Part shown: in pieces, positions 36,961-49,256 of the stretch
Layout of the letters: every line of letters begins with the position of its first letter
Position numbering within the stretch: the stretch's first letter is position 1
NCBI GenBank assembly: GCA_030490835.1
Contig: CM059971.1
Location: 40,472,012-40,536,011 of the forward strand
Length of the DNA: 64,000 bases
From: Annona cherimola
Lineage: Eukaryota > Streptophyta > Magnoliopsida > Magnoliales > Annonaceae
Direction: 5' to 3'
Notes under the pieces: generated by a model
Told to the model about the DNA's origin: nothing
Seen by the model: the letters and a program-made list of their open reading frames with translations, nothing else
Database searches by the model: none
Translations under genes and position numbers: made by a program

Positions 36961-37350
36961 ATCATGTTCATCACCATATTTTGGCCATCCATAAAAAATT
37001 CATCTCAATCCGACTCCGTATTGCAAGATATGAATTTTTCTTCATTTTATTCACAAAAATCCATAAAAATCCGAAAATTATTATTTTAATCAAAAAAGCA
37101 ATTTTGTCATTTAGTGGGAAGCTTCCTTTTTCGTCTTTTATGATTAAGTTAATCCCAAGTGATTATCTTAAAATATTTCTTAATCCTACGTTTATTATTC
37201 ACGTGCACTATTCATCCGAATTTAATAAATAATTATTTTAACCTTTATTCCTATATATTTTCATACTCATGAATGTATATTTCCCTAATATATTACCTAG
37301 GGTTTACAACCCTAGGGTTTTATACACGTGTCTAAGATCAGGGTTTCACA
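36961..37350 (-). repeat. B LTR start fragment, reversed
   Basis: 'atcatgttcatcaccatatt' to GGGTTTCACA at 37350: the first 390 bp of a B LTR read on the minus strand. It is directly followed by the B polypurine tract and internal region. Confidence 0.75.
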
Positions 37351-37945
37351 ATTCTCCCTCCCTTACAATAGGTTTCGTCCCGAAACCTGTTGTCCTTCAA
37401 ATATTCCATTACGCTTTTTCTACGTAATTAGACATCTATATTTAAAAGCATATTAGCCTTTTCTGGCTTTTGCTAATTTTCTATGGAGGAAATTCCTTCC
37501 TCTTCCTTGCTTGTCTTTAAATGTATTGAGTTTGGAAAATAATTCCAAACAATTCTTTTTCTTCCTTAATCTATAACATTACAATTCTGTATCATGATAT
37601 ATAAATATCATGATTTCTATTCCTTCCGTTCCTTTATTCTTTCTACATCTATCTCCCAATCATTGTTGTTATATAACCTCATGTGGTATCATATCTTTTC
37701 TTTCTTTTCATTTACTCTTTCTATACTCATCTACTATTCCTTGATATGATATCATTCTTGTTTCATCATAAAAAGAATCATAGCTTTAGATCTAGATATT
37801 ATTTTTGCCTATCTATCAATTCATACTTTGATACCTACTTTTGTGGTATCACACTTTTCCTATCATCATCCTTAATTTTCTCTTTCCATGCCTGTTTACC
37901 AATCCTTGCTCTAATGCCACTCTTTGTGGTATCAGACCTATCCTT
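37351..37945 (-). other. B internal remnant, reversed, no genes
   Basis: Polypurine tract (37351-37366), hairpin aggtttcgtcccgaaacct (37370-37388), AT-rich sequence, then leader repeats with 'tgtggtatcagacc', 'tgtggtatcacact' and 'ccttgctctaatgcc', which are PBS-like modules. The true primer-binding site and 5' LTR are missing. The right end passes into the middle of a reversed B LTR at a short 'catca' junction. Confidence 0.7.
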
Positions 37946-38291
37946 TCATCACCACTCATCATGTTCATCATCATATTTTGGCCATCCATAAAAAATTTTA
38001 TCTCAATCCGACGTCCGGATTGCAAGATATGAATTTTTCTTCATTTTCTTCACAAAAATCCATAAAAATCCGAAAATTATTATTCAATCAAAAAAACATT
38101 TTTGTCCTTTAGTGGGAAGCTTCCTTTTTCATCTTTTATGATTAAGTTAATCGAAAGTGATTCACTTAACATATTCCTTAATCTCACATTTACTATTCAC
38201 GTGCACTATTCATCTAACTTTCATAATTATTTTAACCTCTATTCCTACATATTTTCATACTCATAAATATATATATTTTATTAATACATTA
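37946..38291 (-). repeat. Second B LTR start fragment, reversed
   Basis: 'actcatcatgttcatcatc' onward repeats the content of 36961-37300. It stops at 'attttattaatacatta', short of the LTR terminus, and is joined to plus-orientation internal sequence. Confidence 0.7.
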
Positions 38292-38396
38292 CGATATGAT
38301 AAGATGGGAAATATCAAAGTTGCACAGCAGAAGTGTGATGGATTATTTCAAGTAAGACAGGTTTCGGGACGAAACCTATTGTAAGGGGGGGAGGAT
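38292..38396 (+). other. B internal 3' end with hairpin and polypurine tract
   Basis: Matches the reverse complement of 16740-16850. It holds the hairpin AGGTTTCG-gga-CGAAACCT at 38359-38377 and tract taaggggggggaggat, adjoining LTR B6. Confidence 0.8.
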
Positions 38397-39222
38397 TGTG
38401 AAACCCCGATCTTAGACACGTGTATAAAACCCTAGGATTGTAAGCCCTAGGTAATATATTAATAAAATATATATTGATGAGTATGAAAATATGTGAGAAT
38501 AGAAGTTAAAATAATTAATTATGAAATTCGGATGAATAGTGTACGTGAATAGTGAAACGTGAATAGTAAATATGGGATTAAGGAATATGTTAAGTTAATT
38601 ACTTTGGACTAACTTAATCATAAAAGACAAAAAAGGAAGCTTCCCACTAAAGGACAAAAGTGCTTTTTGGATTAAAATAATAATTTTCGGATTTTTTTGG
38701 ATTTTTGTGAAGAAAATGAAGAAAAATTCATATCTTGCAATCCGGACGTCGGATTGAGATGAAATTTTTTATGGATGGCCAAAATATGATGATGAACATG
38801 ATGAGTGGTCCAAGATTAATCAAAAATCACAAATCAAGGGTCAAGATGAAACGTCAAAAGGAGATAAAAAAGTAGCTTAATTTTCCATTAATGCTACTTT
38901 TGACTTTTTATTAAATTAAATAATTAAAGAAATAAAAAATAATAAATGAACAGCAGAAATTGCAGGGGGTGGTTGGGAATATTTGACCAAATCAATGGTC
39001 CATAATCATCATTATCCAAAATCAACGGCTAGGATTTATTTAGCTTAAATTAAATAATTTTAAAAATAAAAAAAATAATAATAGGGCTGCATAGGGTGGG
39101 ATGGAGCAGGCATAGGATGACTGCTCTTGTCTCAATGCACCTTTTAAAATTATAAAAAATACATTTTATAATTTATACCTCAAGCAAGGGGGTAAATTCC
39201 AATTTGATGAAAAATTAAAAAG

Positions 39223-39230
39223 TATAAATA
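39223..39230 (+). promoter_or_regulatory. TATA box of B6
   Basis: tataaata followed by gggggcaggg. About 826 bp of U3 lie upstream and about 2.55 kb of R/U5 downstream. Confidence 0.65.
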
Positions 39231-39813
39231 GGGGGCAGGGGTGAACGTCCAAGGCACTTCATCCCAGCTCCATTCGAGCATTTTTCACCCCCCATCACGT
39301 TTTATCCTTGAGGAGAAAGTTAGACAGAGAAAGTGTGAAAAAAAGAAGGATATCTTCACTTCGGGTAAGTGATTTCTTTCCAAATTTCTTTTGGGTGTTA
39401 ATTAAGGTAAACCCATGCTTAGATAATGCCTAAGAATGAAAAAATAAGTAAAGTTATAATGTTTAATTGGAATTATGCCGAAACATTGAAAATTTGGAGC
39501 AAAAATGGAGCATTCGGAAAGATAGCATATGATATGTGAAAATAATACTCCAAATTTGATAAATGATGATTTGGAATGTATAAATATGATAAATATGATG
39601 TTGAAATGATGTTATATTAATTTCATGATTTTTGGAATTAAGGATTATGCTTAAGTGAATTTATGTTGATTTTTAGTATATGGAGAAAATGATTTATTTA
39701 GCCAAGTAAATGATGATAAATTCAAAATGTATGAAATTTCCCATGATATACTAAGCATAAGCTATGTCATGGTAATTTTTTATTTTTGGAAAAAAAGTCA
39801 ATTTTTGGAACCC

Positions 39814-39890
39814 ATGAACAGTAACCAAGTTTCTGTGAACAGTAACCTCAGATGAATAGTGATTGCTACAGTAATTTACTACAGTAACAG
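39814..39890. repeat. gaacagtaa / ctacagtaa repeat array in B6
   Basis: Short irregular repeats gaacagtaa, gaatagtga, ctacagtaa. Longer versions are in other B copies, for example 24150-24265 on plus and 13490-13620 and 52750-52870 on minus. Confidence 0.7.
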
Positions 39891-41810
39891 CGTGATTTTG
39901 GAGAAAATTTGAGATAATATTTAAATATAAGGATGGAATGTTTAAGGATTTATAGATAAAAAACATATAAAGAAATGATAATCATGCATTTTTAAGGATA
40001 ACCTCTATAAAAAATTATGGAGGAAAATAAGGTCATAAATGAATATAACATATATATGATAAAGTATGTATATCTTTTTCACTTATATAGGAAAAGGAGA
40101 GAAAAGGATAAAGGATTCAGACTGAAGCAAAACAGAGGTAAGCAAGCAAACTTTTTGAAAATGATTTTATATGTTTTTATATTGCAACCATGAAAAATGT
40201 CAGAATTGCTTTATCATAAGCAAATCCTTATGAAAATGTGGAGAAATGTAGAAATTGTTGCATTATGAAGGAGAAAGGAAAATTTTGATTTTCAAAATAA
40301 TATTTGGTTTTATCGAACGAATTTGAAATGATTTATTAAAAGATTTTGAAAAGGATTTAAGGAAGGCCAACCGATAATCGATTTGAATGATGATTTTTTT
40401 TAAAAAAAAGTAATGACCAAAGGATCATACAAGCTTACCTTCATATAGAAGTAACCCATGTGACATGTGGACAAAGAATATGATATTGTATGAAAAATGA
40501 ATTATGTGTTTATATATCCTTTGTTCATGGAAAACTCAGAAATGGGAAGAAAAATGTTGACAAAGTCTTTTGTTTTCAAATATTAAAATATTTTTTTAAA
40601 ATTGTTTTACCGATCAAAAATTATTTATAAACATTTTAGCAATGTTTCGAATTTACTATTTCCCAAACGTTTCCTTCGAATATTTCAAATGATTTAGAAA
40701 TGTGTTATTTAAATATTTATAAAATTATTTAAGGTTGGTCATCCTTACAAAATATTTTTATTAACTTATTAACTCGGGTTGTGCCAAGTTTTCAAGTTAG
40801 AAATAGGAGTACAGGCCGAGGTCTGTACTATTTTGAAATGACATGCTAGCATCAAGTTTTAAAAAGGAAAAGTCACAGACTAGGGTCTGTGGAGTTTTAT
40901 AAAAGCATGCTAGCATAAAAATATGGAGAAAGGAATGTGCACATGAGTTATGTACTAGGTCTACTTTAGAAGATATGCAGACCGGACGCGGTTGCAAGAT
41001 GGGCCCCCTCTACATAGGCCAAGTCGCTTCAAAAGGTGAAATGCCAGTGGCGCCCTCCCTGAAATGGGAGAAGAACACGGATAACTGCCTGGCTCACGAG
41101 TTATCAATAGAAATGGTTTCTCTCATAAGGAGGAAAGGGTGATCACTTGGTAAGTGTCACCTACCAGACGGACAGAAATATTATGCATGATACATATGCT
41201 TGTTTTAAAAAGATTTTATGAAAAATATTTTAAGGACATGAGAATATCTTTGGAGAAAGGAAGTTTTATAAAAAATATTTTTATGTTCATGGAAAAGAAG
41301 TTTACATGTTAAATTTGCAAGCATATGTTTTATGAAATGTTTTATGAAAAGGTTTCCACTGGTTGATAGTAGATCACTTGATAAGTGTCTACTATTGAAT
41401 GGGAGAAATGCATTTAAATGGAAAAATATTTGCTTACTGAGTTTCGACTCACGTTTTTCTTTTCAAACCATAGACAGGTACAACACAGGCCAAGAAGGAA
41501 AGGAGAAAGAAGGTATGAAGAAAATTTTATGATATGTTGATCTGTATGTGGTATGACTGAATTATGTATGTATGAAATGATCAGGTTAAAATAACCTGTA
41601 TTGTACAAAAACAAGTATGAATGTTATTAATAATAATTGAGATTTGATTATAAGTATGTGTCTTTATGTGATGAAAGAAAAGAAAAAAAAATGGACGAGA
41701 TCGAATTAAGTACCCGCCGCGTGATCAGCGCAACAATCCTGATTCACACTTACCAATCGGCAAGATCTTGGAGTAAGGACAAATGTGACACCTCGGTTCG
41801 GGGCGCCACA

Positions 41811-42046
41811 GAAGTTTCTTTTATAGGCATGCATTTTTCACATATTTGCAATTTACCCCCCTTACTTGAGGTATTAAATTATAAATTTATTTTTTTTAAT
41901 TTTAAAAAGGTACATGGATCCACGTGCAACCACCCTACAGCAGCTCCAGCCCCCCTATGGCAGCCCTATTTTCCATGATTTTTTTATTTTTAAAATTATT
42001 TAATTTAGGCTAATTAAATCTTAGCCATTGATCTTTGATGAGGAAT
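41811..42046 (-). repeat. B LTR middle fragment, reversed
   Basis: 'atttgcaatttaccccc...' matches the region around the TATA box of reversed B LTRs (compare 53440-53650). Both ends are broken: the left abuts the end of B6, the right the start of B7. Confidence 0.6.
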
Positions 42047-45000
42047 TGTGAAACCCAGACAATATACGCGTCATTTCGGGTTGTAAATCCTAGATTCTTT
42101 TGTAACAATTTTTATGATAAATGAAAATTCCTGAATTATATTTATAAATATGTGTATTGGAGGTTAAAATAGTGCAATTAAGAATTTAACCACGTGAATA
42201 GTGAACGTGAATAGTAACCGAGGATTAAGGCACGTGATTAAGAGTTAATCAATTGGATTAGCCTAATCACAAAAAGACAAAATAGGGATTTAATCACTAC
42301 AAGATAAAATAGCATTACTTTTTATTATTTAAATACAAATTTGGATTTTAGTGAAAAAATAGAAAAAAAATTCATAATTTGCAATCCGGGCGTCGGAATT
42401 TGATAAAAAATTTTATGGATGGTTAAAAATTCATGATGAACATGATGAATGGGTTAAGATGTGATGAAAATCACAAATCAAAGGTCAAGATGGAGCATCA
42501 AATAGAGATCGAAAAAGTAGCTTAACTTTTAATTGAAGCTACTTTGAGTTTTTATTAAATTAAATAATTTAAAATAATAATAATAATAATAAATGAAAGG
42601 CAGCTACATGGCTAGACGTGCAGGGTCTGTTGACTTTTAGGGCCAAATCCAATGGCCACAAATTAATCTTATCATATGTCAACGGTTGAGATTAATTTGC
42701 TTAAAAATAATTAATTTTAATAAATTAAAAATCTAAGAAAAATAGGGCTGCCATAGGGGGCTGGAGCAGGCCTAGGGTGGCTGCACAAAGCTCCATGCAT
42801 TTTTAGAAATTATAAAAAAATACATTTTTATAATTAAATACCTCAAGCTAGAGGGTAAAATCCAATTTTGTGAAAAATCAAAAAGTATAAATAGGGGGGC
42901 AGGGAGGAAGTCCAAAGGCACTCCAAGGTTGAGAAATTCAAGCATTCCCACCCCCAAAATTCGTTTTGGCCTTAGAGAGAGAAGGGGAGAAGGAAAGAGA
43001 GAGAAAGAGAGAAGGAGGAGAGGAGTTCTCCATTTTGGCTAAGTGATTTCTATCCAAATTTCTTTTTGATGTTAAGTAGGGTACAACCATGCTTAGATAA
43101 TGCCTAATTATGAGAAAATAAGTATAGATATAATGCTTAATTGAAATTATGCCAAAACATCAAAAATTTGGAGCAAAGATGGATCATTCGGGAAGATAGC
43201 ATATAATATGTGAAAATAATGCTCCAAAATTGATAAATGATGATTTGAGATGTATCATTATGATAAATATAATTTTGGAATGATGATATATTAATTTCAT
43301 GATTTTTGGAATTAAGGATTATGCTTAAGTGAATTTATGTTGATTTTTAGTATATGGAGAAAATGATTTTTTTCGCTAAGTAAATGATGATAAATTCAAA
43401 ATGTATGAAATTTTCTATGATATACTAGGCATAAGCTATGTCATGGTATTTTTTATTTTTGGAAAAAATATCAATTTTTGGAACCCATGAACAGTTACCC
43501 ACATTACTGTGAACAATAACCTCGGGATGAACAGTGATTTGCTATAGTAACTGCTACAGTGATTTTACTACAGTAAACAACATGATTTTAGAAAAAATTT
43601 AGATTTATTTTTATAAGGATGTATGGATGGAATTTTAAAGGATTTATGGATAAAAATCAATATAAGAAAATAATGACCGAATATTTTTAACGTTAATGGT
43701 ATAAGAAATTATGGAGGAAAATAAGGTCATAAATGAATATAACATATGTATGATAAAGTATGTATATCCTTTTCACTTGTATAGGAAAAGGAAAGGAAAG
43801 GATAAAGGATTTCAGATTGAAGCAAAATAGAGGTAAGCAAGCAAACTTTTCTGAAAATAATTTTTTTTATATATTGCAACCATGGAATATGTTGAAATTG
43901 CTTTATCATAAGCAAATCCATATGGAAGTAAGGAGAAATGTTAAGTTATGTGGAAATTGCTTTATCATAAGCAAATCCTTATGAAAATAAGGAAAAATGT
44001 GGAAATGGTTACATTATAATGGAAAAGGAAAATTTTGATTTCCAAACAATATGTGGTTTTATCAAATGAATTTAAAATGATTTATTAAAATGTTTTGAAA
44101 TGGATTTAAGGAAGGCCAACCGATAATCGATTTAAATGAAGATTTTTAAGGTAATGACCAAATGATCATACAAGCTTACCTTCATATAGAAGTAACTCAT
44201 GTGTCATGTGGACAAAGAATATGATACCATATAAAGAAAATGAATTATGCATTGGTATATCCTTTGTTCATGAAAAACCCAGAAATGGGAAGAAAAACAT
44301 TTGCAAAATCTTTTGTCTTTAGATATTAAAATGTTTTCGAAATTGTTTTACCGCTCAAAATTTATTTAAAAATATTTTAGCAAAATTTTGAAATTACTAT
44401 TTCTCAAATATTTCCTTCAAATATTTTAAATGGTTTAGAAATGTGTTATTTAAATGTTTCCAAAATTATTTAAGGTTGGTCATCCTTACAAAATATTTTT
44501 ATTAACTTGTTAACTTGGGTTGTGCCAAGTTTTCAAGTTAGAAAAGGGAATACAGGCCGAGGTCCGTACTATTTTAAAATAACATGCTAGCATTAAGTTT
44601 TGAAAAGAAAAAGTCAAAGTATGAAACCCCAACCTAAATTGGATTCAATATATGTATTTAACATTTACATGTGATTTATAAGTAATTTATTGAATTTTAA
44701 ATAATTTTTGTGATTTTGCTAAACTATGATAATTAGGGCTAAGGATTAGCAATGATGATTCGAGTGATTATTATAAGCTGATGTGGGACAAAGGGATTAG
44801 GATAATTTGTTGGTGATTAAAATACACCAATACATCATGAATAATCATTTTAGATTATTTGATATGGATTATGAGAATTTAAAAAGATAATTCTCAAGTT
44901 AATAAAGAAAACCCTAGAAAATTAATAACTTGACGCCTATAAGGCGGATTAATATGAAAATTGAGATGGAAGCACATAATTTCGTGCTTAATCACATGGG

Positions 45001-48000
45001 AAATGTAGATTATGAAAATTTTGATGATAATTATTCATCACCGTCCAAAATTTAAAACGATCATAACTTGATCTAGAAAAATCAGATTGAGATGAAATTT
45101 GAAATGGACGGTTAAAATTATGAGATCAAGGTTATGAAAGGGTTTTATCATGAAAATGATGATGGGACTAGTCTTGCACGAAATTGGGATCAATGGTTTT
45201 GACTTTTCATCCCAAAAAGTGATTAGCATTTATGTTAAAAATGAGTAAAATAATCAAATGAATAAAGACAAATTTGAGGTGTGAAGAGGAGGTAATTTGT
45301 AGGGTATTTTTTTGAATTACTAATAATAGGAAAATTCCTGCAATTATCTCATAATTAAATGCATAATTAAATAGTTCAAAAGAGGCATGGAAGAGGTGGC
45401 ATGTATGGACATCCAAATAGTCCACTAAAGTGGATTTTTGTGAAATATTTTTAATAAAATATATGCCCAAAGTCAACTATGGATTAAGGGGATTAAATTT
45501 GCATTAAATTGGAGTGGAAATTCGTGGCTAAAGGTATTAAATCTGGACCGTAGAGATGAGATGATGAAATGGACAGCAAGGGTGCATGAAGGAGAAGGGG
45601 ACGATTGTGGCAGCTTTTGGAATTTTTATAATTTTTTAATTATGCTCGATTGATTCCCAATTGACCTACATTATTAGGTGATTAAATGATCATTAAATTA
45701 AAGCTGAACCATGGTGGAAAAAAATTCGAAATTGCTGCTGAAACAGGGGTATTGAAAATGGACAGCAAAAGAGAGCCGAAATGTGGACCGTTCAAGCAGC
45801 CAGAAATATGATTTTTTTTAATTTAAAAAAAATTCTAAATGAATAAATAATTATCCTAGGTAGTAGGGTATATACATTTTTATTAAAATGCTGCAAAAAT
45901 CGCTGAAAAAAAATCTGAAAAACAGGCAGCCATGTGGATGTGACAAGTGGACAGCTTGGATTGATTCTATCTTAAGAAGATTTTTGGTTTAATAAAAAAA
46001 TGGTAAAAATATTTTTTATGGCTGTGAATTAACTAGAACATTAGGGGGATAATCACACATTAAATATCTGTGGAAAATGCAGCACAAGTGGGTCCCACAA
46101 GATGGAAAATCCAGCTTTATTAAGGGGGCACGTCCATGTGTGAGAGAAGGAATTTGGAAATTGTCTAAGTGCCGAAACTTGCACCCCAAGGTAGAAGCTC
46201 ATGTCCAGCATCTAGCCCAGCCAAGAAGGAAGAAAAATAAGGAAAAATAAAGGGGAAAAGGAGGGATTACCCATTTAATCAATTAAGTATATGATTATTT
46301 TGATTTTATACCTCAAATCTGGAAATTATATGATGTTGTAAACTAAAATATGAACGGGATAGTAAATAGATTAATTTTAGCATGAAACTTTTTATGAAGA
46401 ATAATGATGGAGTTATTAAGGAACGACAAAATTTTTGGCTTAAAAAAATAACCCATTTTCAAATTAAAAATCCGAGAAGATTAACCTAAACAGGGTAAAA
46501 CGGGTGACAGGATCAGCTGTAGAAAATAATTTTTAATAATTTTTATAAAAGTAATTTGAGGATGATATTTTACATTATATATATGAAATATTTAGTATCA
46601 CAAGAAAAAATAAAATTTATGTTTTAATGGGTATAAATATGCCCCATAATTCAAGTGATTAAGGATGACCCTAAACTCCCAACACTGTCCAGCGCAGTGA
46701 AAATGCAAAAATAAATATATTATGTTAATATTTCCGGATGAAATTTTTATAAAAGTTAATTCATGAAGTTATTAAGGTATGGTAGAAATTTAAAATCAAA
46801 AATACTTTATTTGATATTAATTCAAGTTTTTGAGAATTTAGTACGCATGATTTCTGCATATGTGGATAGTTGGAGAAAAAATCAAAAAGAAATATGAAAC
46901 CTATATAGAAATGATCAAAATTTATATATATGTTATTAAACTATATTTTGGTTAGTAAAAGTTAGATTAATTGCTGAAATTTAGGATTTATAAAACTTTT
47001 TAGGGTTATATGACAAAAGACACGTTAAACGGGTGAAAAATGGGTTCCAAAGTTGCTGTTTTGGAAACCTATAATTAGTGGATTAAAAATCTGTGAAAAT
47101 AAACTAAATAAGTGTTAATTTAGGTGTATAATCATGCTGAATTAGAAGACAAGTTGCGGATTTGAAAAATTTTAAGAAACACATGAATTATGTGTTATGA
47201 AATGAACGTATTTGAAGAGATGAGTATGAGAAAATTATAATGGTTTAAGTGAAAGGTTAGTATGAAAAAATGCATGAAAAATATAATGAAACACGTGAAA
47301 TATATTTTTTTTTGAATAACCCCACAATTTTTAGATTAATATATGGGGTTTATGATATTAATTAAGTGCTTAAGAATAAGCACAATATGTGAATTATGAA
47401 CAATATGTGAAAAATGACAAGTTGAAAGTTTATCACTTTATATGATGACTAATGAATGATTCATGAATGTGTTATAACATGTATAAATGTTACCCTAAAT
47501 ATGGGAATTGAACATGTGATGAAATGACTGGTTGATACATAAGTATGTTATGTACGTATACCCGACTTGGAATTCAAGCGGGTTATGAATATTTATGAAA
47601 ATGGGTTGGAAAACTAAGTGAACGCAAGCAAATGAAATTTACATGAATTTTATATCATTATACATGTATAGGCAAAGGCAAAGAAAGGGTTGACCCGGGA
47701 AGCTCACGTGATCAAGGTAAGCAAGCGAACTTTCCAAAATATTGATTTCCTCCTATGTTTGAAAATGATAGTTTAAATAAAATGCTTTAAGGATTGTTTC
47801 ATGGGAAACAAGCAATACTTCTTAAAATAATTACTTTATCACAAGTGTTGCTAAGATTGGAAATGCTTTATATCAATGATTTTAAAGAATTTGCTTACAA
47901 GTAAGCAAGCGAGCTTTCCAAAATATTGTTTCAAAGGAATTTTATGAAATTTATGAACTTGCTTTAATAAATTGATTTCATAGTTGCTTACAAGATAAGT

Positions 48001-48616
48001 AAGTGAATTTTCAAGCACAATGTTTATATTCAAGTATTAAAATTACTTGATCATGTTTGTATGAATGATGTGGAGAATTGCTTATAGAGCAAGCAAGCTC
48101 AGATCTTGAAAATATGATGTGGGTTTTATGATGATTTTAATATAAGCAAGTTCATACAAGTGTGGTTTATAAGGAGTTTTATTGAAAAATGTAATTCTTT
48201 ACAAAATGGTTTCTAGAAATAAATAGATGTTTTGAAATGGTTTCCATTAAATGTTATAACTTGAATTTATAAATGTGTTTTGAGATTTATGTAGGTGCTT
48301 TGAAATAATCTATCAAGGTGCTTTTCAACTCTTAGAGTTGTAACACTTTGAAGATGCTTTACTCTGATATTCCAAAAAGATTTAAGGATGGCTAGTCCTA
48401 CAAAATGATTTGGTGGATTTTATGTGTAAATAATGATCAAAAGCTTCTTAAAATGAGAATTTCAAAAGTTGTTTAGCAAATCATTAAAATTTTGCAAAAT
48501 ATTGTCTTCTCAAATATTTCAAATGTTTGGTAAAATAGATTTATTAAAATATTTCTAAACTCTTTAAGGGTGGTCATCTTAACATCAGGATTTGAAAATA
48601 ATTTATGAAAATAATT

Positions 48617-48790
48617 TATTTTCAAAACAACCACGCTCAGTTCTCAATCTGAGAAGGGCATAGTCTGCGAACTCAGTGGTTTAAAATATTTTATTTTCTT
48701 TTCAAAACAACCATGCCCAGCTCTCAATTCGAGAAGGGCATAGTCCGCGGACTAAGTTGGCTTTATACATATCAAGCTGAGGCTTGAAAA
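48617..48790. repeat. Imperfect tandem pair of about 87 bp in F1
   Basis: Two units sharing 'ttttcaaaacaacca', 'ctcaat..gagaagggcatag' and a closing 'ctcagtgg' or 'ctaagttgg'. The same pair lies in reverse in F2 (about 56010-56170), so it is ancestral to the family. Confidence 0.8.
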
Positions 48791-49170
48791 AGAGCACAGT
48801 CAAATGATTGGGCTAAGTTTTGTGAAAATCATTGCTAGCATACGAGTGTGCACAAAATGATGTACTAGGCTCATGGTTGAGGAGGTTACAGACCAAAATT
48901 GTCGAGAACCAGAGCTCACCTCTACCTGTAGCCGAGTCGCTTAGGGAAAGGCTGGAGGCCGACGGCGCCCTCCCTGAAATGGGAACAGGATCATGGACAA
49001 CCGCTTAGCTAGCGGTGTAGTCACATGAATGGTTTCTTTCCTAGGGGAGGATGATCATTTGTTAAGTGTCACCTACCAGAGGGTCAGAGACACAAATCCA
49101 TATATTTTTGGAACATACATATGTTCCCTATGTTTTGAAAAGTCCCAAAGTGGGCACCTACTCTGTTTGG

Positions 49171-49256
49171 TTTTAAATGGATTTGTATTGGCTTTTAATG
49201 GATTTATGTTTAGTTTTAAATGGATTTGTGTTGGCTTTTAATGGATTTATGTTTAG
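49171..49256. repeat. 43-bp tandem pair in F1
   Basis: Two 43-bp copies starting ttttaaatggatttg with one difference. In F2 (55562-55622) this stretch is shorter. Confidence 0.85.

Larger units (their letters stand above)
38397..41810 (+). repeat. B6: complete B LTR
   Basis: 3414 bp with both termini (TGTGAAACCCCGATC and GGGGCGCCACA). It serves as the reference B LTR. U3 has CACGTG near 38417 and repeats of gtgaatagt/gtgaatagtaa (38535-38570). TATA is at 39223. The transcribed part has the gaacagtaa array (39814-39890) and 'tgatcacttggtaagtgtc' blocks. A polypurine tract precedes it, so it is a 3' LTR. Right flank is gaagt. No coding sequence. Confidence 0.88.
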
